A DNA stretch of 8,069 nucleotides, taken from an uncultured Clostridia bacterium. Lineage in GTDB: Bacteria > Bacillota > Clostridia > Christensenellales > CAG-917. The stretch's first letter is position 1, and each line of letters starts with the position of its first letter. Of this stretch, positions 1 to 5,700 are shown in pieces. The notes under the pieces are model-generated. The model did not search any database and was not told the DNA's origin. It saw only the letters and a list, made by a program, of their open reading frames with translations. The stretch lies in contig CANREO010000037.1 in NCBI GenBank assembly GCA_947629635.1, positions 1-8,069 of the forward strand. The letters are read 5' to 3'. The position numbers were made by a program, and so were the translations under genes.

Positions 1-1433
1 CCGTTTTCCGCCTCCGTCTTGACTATGACGCTGTCTCCCAACACATCGCAATTGATGCCGGTCACGACCCCACTCTGGCTGCGATCGAAACTCTCGGCAA
101 TACGCAAAATGACGCTCAGTTTCCTTATCGCTTCCGCGTCCTCGGCAGTGATCATATCTTTATATTTTATGATATCTTCCTTGCTAAACTCAGCCTTTCT
201 GTGGCCTACGGCAACGAATGAAGCGAGCACTATATCTTTATGCGACACGCCATAGAGGTTGCTGTTTAGTATGATATATTGCGAATGAAGTTGATGGTTG
301 TAAAATTTGATGCGCATACCGCTGTCGTGCAAAAGCGCGGCTATCTTCAACACCCTGACATATGCGCGCGGCATTTTATGCAAAACTTTCAGTTGCTTGA
401 AAAGCTGTATGGAGATGCCGTAAACATGCTCCGCATGCTCGATGTTGATGTCGAAATATTTCATCTGCGTATACAGCGAATGCCCTAAGACGTCGCCGAG
501 CGGTCTCTCGTTCACGCCGGGAACCGCATAGCGGAACATAGCGCCCTCTCTCAAACCGCAACCGCTGATAGTGATTTTTTGGAAGTTGAAGCAGTTTAAC
601 ACAGCCTTCATGACGGCAAGCGCGCTCGGAAATATATCCGCTCTGCCGCTCGACAGCCCCTTGATCTTCATTGTGCTGTCCAAGTCCAACTTCTTTATTG
701 TGTTATATATACCATCGAACTCTGCCGTGCTGAGCTCATAGTTGTGGGTCATATTGAAGGGATACTTCTTTATCATTCGGCTTATCCTGCCAAGATTGCG
801 GAAACTGCCTCCAACGCCGACGAAGGCCGTGTCGGGTTCTACCATCTCCAGCCAATCCACTTTTTTGAGTTGCTCGCCTATAAACTCCTCTATCTTTGCG
901 GCGCGCTCCTGCGGAGTGGAATTGTCACTCTTGAAAAGGTCCGTAAGCGTGACGGCACCGAAAGGCAGAGTCTCGTAATGTATGAGATTGCGGCGATTGT
1001 AATATATGAGATTTGTAGAGCCACCGCCCATTTCCATTATGAGCCCCTTTGGAATATCCATGGAATTTATGACGCCTTGATAGACGAGCATCGCCTGCTC
1101 CTCTACCGAAAGTACCTTGATTTTTATGCCGCAGGTCATCGCTACCTCGTCAAGGAAGCTCTTTTGATTTTTTGCCCTTCTCACGGCTGCCGTAGCGTAT
1201 GCAAAAATTTTGTCTATATGATTTGCGTCGCAAAGGCGACGGAACATAGTGAGCGTCTTTATCGTTTGAGCGATGCGTTGGGGTTTTATAAAACCGTCCC
1301 AATCCATATCCTGCCCCAAACGAACCGTTTCCTTAAGTTCGTCAAAAACTACAAAATAGCCTCCGTCGAGCACATTGACCAAAACCAATCTTGCCGAATT
1401 TGAACCGAGGTCGATGATAGCAATTTTTTCCAT
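1..1433 (-). CDS. ppx: Exopolyphosphatase / guanosine pentaphosphate phosphohydrolase, Ppx/GppA family (3' end beyond window)
   Basis: Reading the complement from the ATG at 1433 gives 477 uninterrupted codons with no stop before the left edge. The family hydrolyses terminal phosphates from inorganic polyphosphate and/or pppGpp in the cytoplasm. Visible ASKHA-fold motifs are the phosphate-1 loop IDLGSNSARLVL (residues 7-18), the VEEQAMLVYQGV segment (110-121) carrying the glutamate pair where the family has its catalytic Glu, the phosphate-2 loop EMGGGSTNL (134-142), GVGGSFRNLGRI (206-217), and a GLSSGRADIFPSALAV stretch. A C-terminal HD-like region follows, with LLHDSG (367-372) and NHQLHS (379-384). 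HD-bearing members are roughly 500 residues, so only a small tail should be missing. A Shine-Dalgarno AGGAGA five bases upstream fixes the start. The phosphate-2 loop begins with Glu-Met where Asp-Ile is common, a mild variation. Whether it acts on polyP, pppGpp or both cannot be read from sequence. Confidence 0.93.
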   Translation of the reverse strand, partial: MEKIAIIDLGSNSARLVLVNVLDGGYFVVFDELKETVRLGQDMDWDGFIKPQRIAQTIKTLTMFRRLCDANHIDKIFAYATAAVRRAKNQKSFLDEVAMTCGIKIKVLSVEEQAMLVYQGVINSMDIPKGLIMEMGGGSTNLIYYNRRNLIHYETLPFGAVTLTDLFKSDNSTPQERAAKIEEFIGEQLKKVDWLEMVEPDTAFVGVGGSFRNLGRISRMIKKYPFNMTHNYELSTAEFDGIYNTIKKLDLDSTMKIKGLSSGRADIFPSALAVMKAVLNCFNFQKITISGCGLREGAMFRYAVPGVNERPLGDVLGHSLYTQMKYFDINIEHAEHVYGISIQLFKQLKVLHKMPRAYVRVLKIAALLHDSGMRIKFYNHQLHSQYIILNSNLYGVSHKDIVLASFVAVGHRKAEFSKEDIIKYKDMITAEDAEAIRKLSVILRIAESFDRSQSGVVTGINCDVLGDSVIVKTEAEN

Positions 1434-1438
1434 AAAAG

Positions 1439-1444
1439 TCTCCT
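1439..1444 (-). promoter_or_regulatory. Shine-Dalgarno of the exopolyphosphatase gene
   Basis: AGGAGA on the minus strand lies five bases before the ATG at 1433. It decides the start and makes the overlapping upstream open frame (1545-1342) in another frame an unlikely gene. Confidence 0.85.
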
Positions 1445-1520
1445 GCCGAGTGAAGATGAATGCCTGTTGATAAAATCGCCGCCAGAAAGGCGTCAGCATC
1501 TACCCTAAGAGGACAAATGT

Positions 1521-1532
1521 GGAGATATCTCC
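1521..1532. repeat. 12-bp perfect palindrome in the exopolyphosphatase leader
   Basis: GGAGATATCTCC is a perfect 12-bp palindrome, about 36-47 bases downstream of the predicted transcription start. As RNA it would give only a 4-bp stem with an ATAT loop, so a dimeric protein-binding site in DNA is more plausible than an RNA hairpin. The function is unproven. It overlaps the last of three decamer repeats by two bases. Confidence 0.5.
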
Positions 1533-1560
1533 CAAGCATTCCCAACTTATCCCCACTTAT
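1531..1560 (-). repeat. Three tandem 10-bp direct repeats just downstream of the exopolyphosphatase promoter
   Basis: On the minus strand three consecutive decamers read ATAAGTGGGG, ATAAGTTGGG and AATGCTTGGG. The first two match at 9 of 10 bases; the third matches the second at 6 of 10. The G-tracts fall exactly one helical turn apart, as in operators of OmpR-type response regulators. The array begins about 8 bases after the predicted transcription start, where a bound protein would be expected to repress. The regulator is unknown; the repeats do not match the TTAACA-type Pho box I would look for near a polyphosphate gene. Confidence 0.45.
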
Positions 1561-1574
1561 TAAAGATTGATATA

Positions 1575-1603
1575 ATTATACACAAATATGTGCTCGTTGT
1601 AAA
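1575..1603 (-). promoter_or_regulatory. Sigma-70/SigA-type promoter of the exopolyphosphatase gene
   Basis: On the minus strand TTTACA (1603-1598, 5 of 6 consensus bases) is followed by exactly 17 bases and a perfect TATAAT (1580-1575). The predicted start near 1568 leaves a 5' leader of about 135 nt before the ATG at 1433. The -35 begins nine bases past the stop of the upstream transporter gene. No terminator is visible between them, so transcription from upstream could also read into the gene. Confidence 0.78.
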
Positions 1604-1611
1604 TACCCAAT

Positions 1612-1980
1612 TCATCTTTTTCTTAAGACTTTTATTGTGAGCGCAAGCGTTGCGAGAACGGTCAAAAATCCGCCGTACAGACGCCGCAACAGCTCTCCGT
1701 CAAGCTCAGTCGCAAAAAAAGACGTTATCGCGCAAGTCAAAGCGGCCGGCAAAAGTAACGGCGGCAAGCTTTCCCATTTTATGAAGCCGTTTTTCAAATG
1801 GAAACCGAGCGCGGACGTTCCGGACGGCAAAAAAGCAATGAGATTTGCATATTGCGCCGTAAGTTGCCCCACTCCCAAAAGCAATACCAAAATGGGCATG
1901 GTGAGCGTTCCGCCACCCATTCCCATGCCTGCGAGAACTCCTCCCAGAACACCGGCCAAAGTATACAACAAAAATCTCAT
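1612..1980 (-). CDS. Half-size TauE/SafE (TSUP) family membrane transporter, second of a pair
   Basis: This 122-residue hydrophobic protein corresponds to one four-helix repeat of the TauE/SafE family (4-toluene sulfonate uptake permease family, sulfite/sulfonate or other anion export). The family signature is near the N-terminus: GMGMGGGTLTMPIL (residues 18-31), with glycines lining a break in the first helix. It is followed by an AQYANLIAFLP segment and FHLKNGFIKW. It ends cleanly with a helix and the basic tail KVLRKR. Normal single-chain members are about 250 residues with two such repeats, so this half probably pairs with the protein encoded 33 bp upstream. The Shine-Dalgarno TGAGG sits five bases before the ATG. 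Substrate cannot be assigned. Confidence 0.88.
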   Translation of the reverse strand: MRFLLYTLAGVLGGVLAGMGMGGGTLTMPILVLLLGVGQLTAQYANLIAFLPSGTSALGFHLKNGFIKWESLPPLLLPAALTCAITSFFATELDGELLRRLYGGFLTVLATLALTIKVLRKR

Positions 1981-1985
1981 ATAAA

Positions 1986-1990
1986 CCTCA
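1986..1990 (-). promoter_or_regulatory. Shine-Dalgarno of the second TauE/SafE half gene
   Basis: TGAGG on the minus strand is five bases before the ATG at 1980. A separate ribosome binding site shows that this half is translated on its own and is not the residue of a frameshifted single gene. Confidence 0.7.
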
Positions 1991-2013
1991 TATACCGCAT
2001 TAGAACGCCTGAA

Positions 2014-2439
2014 TCATGTCAACATCTTTATGCCGGCAAGCAACATCAGCCCGTAAAAAATGAAGGAAAGAGAATCGATAGGCAACCTTTTCAGAAGCGC
2101 CGCGCCGACGCCGCCGCCCAATAGAACGCCGATGGCCGTCGGCAGCACGACGGCGAAATCGAAACTGCCGCGCAATGAATACACCAACGAACTGATGAGG
2201 CACAGTGGCAAAATGACCGCTATCGCGGTCGCATGCGCCTTTCTGTCGTCATAGCCGGCTATAAACGACAGCGCCGGCACGGCAAGCATTCCGCCGCCTG
2301 CGCCGAATATCCCGTTGACTGCGCCAATCAGCAGACCCGCAAGCGCAATAGCGATTCTCCGCGCTTTGCCTCCCTTAAAACGAACGTATTTATTGGGGGC
2401 ACCGTAAAACGTCATGTTGTTGAAAACGTATGTTCGCAT
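2014..2439 (-). CDS. Half-size TauE/SafE (TSUP) family membrane transporter, first of a pair
   Basis: This 141-residue protein covers one TauE/SafE repeat. The signature NGIFGAGGGMLAVPAL (residues 42-57) follows the first helix, and about four hydrophobic helices run to the end (ending near GIKMLT). A basic KGGKARR stretch (22-28) just before helix 1 would keep the N-terminus inside by the positive-inside rule. The first 21 residues are an unusual polar extension, and no Shine-Dalgarno precedes the ATG at 2439 or the in-frame ATG at 2415, so the start is uncertain. An SD-like AAGGGAGG at 2376-2369 has no ATG, GTG or TTG at usable distance. Together with the downstream half it would rebuild a standard eight-helix exporter, probably as a heterodimer from one mRNA. 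Confidence 0.86.
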   Translation of the reverse strand: MRTYVFNNMTFYGAPNKYVRFKGGKARRIAIALAGLLIGAVNGIFGAGGGMLAVPALSFIAGYDDRKAHATAIAVILPLCLISSLVYSLRGSFDFAVVLPTAIGVLLGGGVGAALLKRLPIDSLSFIFYGLMLLAGIKMLT

Positions 2440-2483
2440 ATGTAAGGCTTAAACTTATATCTAGTTTTTTTAATTTATCTGAA

Positions 2484-2513
2484 AATATGAAAAACATCGC
2501 AAATCGGTTGCAA
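2484..2513 (-). promoter_or_regulatory. Weak candidate promoter for the TauE/SafE pair
   Basis: The minus strand reads TTGCAA (2513-2508), 18 bases, then CATATT (2489-2484); each hexamer matches consensus at 4 of 6. An alternative is TTGCGA (2502-2497), 17 bases, GATAAA (2479-2474). The stretch is AT-rich and correctly placed upstream of 2439, but neither option is strong. Confidence 0.3.
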
Positions 2514-2536
2514 AATAGTTTAAATTGTATTAGAAT
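2508..2536 (+). promoter_or_regulatory. Candidate SigA-type promoter of the large surface protein gene
   Basis: TTGCAA (2508-2513, 4 of 6), exactly 17 bases, then TAGAAT (2531-2536, 5 of 6). The predicted start near 2543 gives a leader of about 100 nt. The -35 is a perfect palindrome that can also act as -35 for the divergent transporter genes. Confidence 0.55.
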
Positions 2537-2537
2537 A

Positions 2538-2595
2538 CTTAATCATAATCTATAGGTGCGTTGTGCGCTCGCACGTATACGCATGTATGATTAGG
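2538..2595 (+). promoter_or_regulatory. Long imperfect stem-loop at the start of the surface-protein leader
   Basis: Bases 2538-2547 pair with 2586-2595 over ten positions, including one G-T pair; the core is AATCATA with TATGATT. Inside, TGCGT (2557-2561) pairs with ACGCA (2579-2583), and GTGC (2563-2566) pairs with GCAC (2571-2574) around a GCTC loop. The outer five pairs may lie upstream of the transcription start, so the element could be partly an operator and partly a 5' RNA structure. It matches no riboswitch class I can name. Confidence 0.4.
2545..2557 (+). repeat. Leader box, copy 1 (ATAATCTATAGGT)
   Basis: This 13-base sequence recurs 80 bases downstream with a 3-base insertion. The shared parts are ATAATCTA and TATAGGT. 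Confidence 0.45.
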
Positions 2596-2605
2596 GCTCA
2601 TCAAA

Positions 2606-2620
2606 ACGGGCTCTGCCCGT
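2606..2620. promoter_or_regulatory. Compact GC-rich hairpin in the surface-protein leader
   Basis: ACGGGC and GCCCGT form a perfect 6-bp stem around a TCT loop, 25 bases before the ATG at 2646. On the plus strand it is followed by A-rich sequence, not a T-run, so it is not a terminator there. On the minus strand it is followed by only four T's, which makes at best a weak terminator against antisense transcription. It may instead insulate or control the ribosome binding site just downstream. Confidence 0.45.
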
Positions 2621-2624
2621 AAAA

Positions 2625-2640
2625 ATAATCTAGTATAGGT
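2625..2640 (+). repeat. Leader box, copy 2, containing the Shine-Dalgarno of the surface protein gene
   Basis: ATAATCTAGTATAGGT repeats copy 1 with three extra bases. Its AGGT (2637-2640), five bases before the ATG, is the only Shine-Dalgarno-like sequence for the gene and is weak. A factor recognising this box could therefore affect translation initiation. Confidence 0.45.
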
Positions 2641-2645
2641 CTGGT

Positions 2646-2726
2646 ATGAACAAGAAAAAATTTGTAGTATTGACGTTGTTGCTTGTCGTGATATTCACGC
2701 TTACGACATGTTTGCTCGTCGCGTGC
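2646..2726 (+). other. Lipoprotein signal peptide of the giant surface protein
   Basis: Residues 1-27 have a basic start (NKKK), a hydrophobic core (about 6-20) and the lipobox L24-V25-A26-C27, a good fit to type II signal peptidase sites. An Asp-rich segment follows the Cys, typical of an exposed tether. A second Cys at 22 lies within the signal peptide. Confidence 0.85.
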
Positions 2727-5700
2727 GATACCGATGTGGACGACGACGTAAATCAAGAAACCGTCGAAGCGACCGAAGGATTGCTTATTTCCAACGGCGA
2801 TTTTAAGGTTGTAGATACGTCCGACGACGCGTATCCGCGCAGAATAACAAGTTGGACCGGCGCAAAGATGTACTCTTCGGGCGATTTCCGCGACGACGTC
2901 ATTGCCGGCGCGATAAATCTTGACGAAACATCGTACGCCGCAAACAAAGCCACCTGGTCCGACAACGACGACACGATCAAAAATCTGCTCAAAAAGGGAG
3001 ACAGCTACGGCAACGACGACAATATAAAGAACGCGCTTATGATTTATATGCCCGAGGAAGGCACGGACAATGACGGCAATAAGATCCACGGCGCAACGGC
3101 ATACGGATTTACGTCTTCCAGTTTTACGTTGGCAAAAGGCTCATACTATAAACTCACCGTAGACGTTCTCACCTACAATATACAGGGCGACGCGGATTGC
3201 GGCGCGCGCATTTATATAAGCTCCGCGACCTATGCCGAGGCCTACGGCATAAAAACGGACGGTGCTTGGAGGACGTATGAATTTTATTTGGAATCCTCCC
3301 CCACCTCTTCGACAAACCTCTCCGTTATGTTGGGTCTCGGGAAATACTCCTCATCCTTCACGACGGGCAAAACTACAGGTTACGCATTTTTCGACAACGT
3401 TGTGCTTAAAAAACTGACCGACGACGAGGTAGCAACCGACGATGTGGCAAACGAGCATGTCGCAAACCCGTCCTCCCTCTTCCGCGAAAAAGAATATGCT
3501 GAACTTGCACAACAACAGACCGCTCCTCAAAACGGGGTTTATACGATAACTGCCACTTTGAAGGTTCCAAACGGTCACTTTGAGTTCGGCTCTTCCACAA
3601 GGTCGCAATCCGGCGCTCCCAACCTTTGGAGCCATGTGACCGGCAATAGCGGCAAGGGCGACGACGCAGCCCCGGCGTCCATTGGCATCAACGCTACGTT
3701 GGACACGGCCAAGATCGCTGACGAATTTCAGAATTATTCGGGCACCTATTATTATAAATCTCTGACGGATAGCGTTGTGCAAAGTTTTAAACCCGCAAGC
3801 CATCTCGAGGGATATATTGACGCGATTTCAAGCAATGCAAATAAACTCGGCAAAAATATTTTTATGCTGTCCCAACAACTAATGACCGCACAGGGCATAA
3901 AGACTTCCGGCAAAATCACCATCGAAAAGGGCAAAAGCTACGTGATTTCGCTTGACGTTTACACAGTTGGCATACACGGCGCGGGCGTTTCTCTCATTCT
4001 CTCGGGCAGCGACGGTCCGGACATCGAAATAAAGGGCATCTCCGCGCAAAAGAGCAGCAACGTATTCATCGGCAACCGTCAACTCGATCCCAACAGCAAC
4101 TACTCCACCTTCGTAGACGGCTCTGACGACGGCAACTCTACCAACGCGTGGCAGACATACAAATTTTATATAAAAGGCAATCCCTATATCGATTATTCCT
4201 ACAATATGGAAGTTTGGTTGGGGACCGGCGGCAACAGCGACAATCGCAAGGTCAGCTACAGAAGATGCAACAGCAGCGGCACAGAGTCCACCGTTACCAC
4301 CTATGACGCCAACGGCACTTATGCAAACGGTTGGGTATTTCTCGACGAGTTCCGCCTCAAAGAGAGAGAGTACGACGCGGCTCCCGACGAAACTCATCTC
4401 TATTCCGACGGCAACACGCTCGATTTGACGGAAAGCGGCGACAGCTATAAAGCAATTTCCGTTGACCTATCCGAAGTCGAAAACCTGTTCGGCGATAACG
4501 AAAGCAATGTATTGGCAGACGCTCAGGCGTCAAACAGCAGCTCTCTAAAGGATGAGCACCGCGATGACGTCACCGTCATCGGCAAGGGTGCTCCCACAGG
4601 CTGGGAAAGCCATTTCTTCGACGCGGAAGGCAAAAACAAGCCCCTGATCAAGGACATCATTAAAGAAGGCGTCGTAAACATCTCCACTCAGGAAGCGTTT
4701 AATGGTATCGAAGGGTTGGAGAACGCCGTCTATCCCGATATTCCATACAATATGCCAAATAAAAACGCATATGCCGTGTTCGCTTCTTCCGACAGTCGCT
4801 TTGAGGTGGAAACAGCGGATATCACAATAGCGAAAAACACCTTCTATCGCATTTCGCTTTGGGTGAAAACCGTTGACGTAAAGTCCACGTCGGGTATAAA
4901 GATCTATTTGCTCGACAAGACGGAGGACAGTGAGGCCGACCCCGATAAATATGAAGAAAAGGTGCTTAAATCCACTTCTTCGTTTATCAATACGACAGAC
5001 TATGATGAGTACTTCAACGACTGGTGTGAAGTGAAATTTTATATCCGCGGTTCGGTAGAAGAGGACAAGACCGTATCGCTCAAGTTCACTTTCGGCGAGG
5101 GCGACAAGTTCAACACCTCCACCCTCACATCGGGCGCAATGTATCTGGCAAACTTCAACCGTACCGAAATAACCTACTCCAACTTCACGGCTGCGGGCAG
5201 CGGTAGCACATATCAGATCATACAAAACTTTGCGTCCGACGATGCGCCGACATACAGCAAATTTACAAACGGTCTGTTTGACAGCTACGATCTCGATGAC
5301 GAGCATATGGAACAAAACAAGACGCTTGCGGAACAAAATGTCGCTATCTATCCCCTCAATTGGACGCTCAGCGACAATACTTTGAACGCAAATACGTCGG
5401 AATCCAATTTGTTTGCCGGCGTCATCGGACTTAACACTGCCGACAAAGATATGGGCAATTCATTCACGTCAAGCATTCAGGCAACGACTGCAACGAATCT
5501 GGACGAATCTTTCTTCAACAGCTTCTACAATGATATTGACACCACAGATCCCTCCAGCGAGACGTTTGCCGAAGGCTTGGGCGGTCCCAACTTCCTTGCA
5601 ATAGGCAGTAAGACAGCAGACAAATTTGCCGTAGGTTTTGCATCGGACAGCTTCAGTTTGTCCGCCAACACTTACTACAGCATTTCGGTATGGGCGAAGA

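Noticed and set aside
744..1403. 219-residue open frame on the plus strand
   Set aside because: It lies wholly antisense to the exopolyphosphatase gene, whose motifs are clear, and its translation shows no family pattern.
1342..1545. 67-residue minus-strand frame overlapping the exopolyphosphatase start, as a possible leader peptide
   Set aside because: It runs about 90 bases into the gene in another frame, lacks a good ribosome site, and shows no regulatory codon run or attenuator after it.
1543..1555. DnaA-box-like TTATCCCCA
   Set aside because: A single imperfect match within the decamer repeats, with no cluster and no replication genes nearby.
1531..1560. G-quadruplex on the minus strand
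   Set aside because: Only three regularly spaced G-tracts are present; the fourth is about 25 bases away.
1612..2439. Single TauE/SafE gene broken by a frameshift
   Set aside because: The downstream half has its own ATG and Shine-Dalgarno and both halves end at natural helix boundaries, so two intact genes fit better.
2606..2620. Terminator on the plus strand upstream of the giant gene
   Set aside because: The hairpin is followed by A-rich sequence, not a T-run, on the plus strand.
4545..5336. 263-residue open frame on the minus strand
   Set aside because: It is antisense to the giant surface protein. The long frame follows from that gene's codon bias; other antisense frames (3879-4397, 3351-3803, 2601-3089) have the same explanation.
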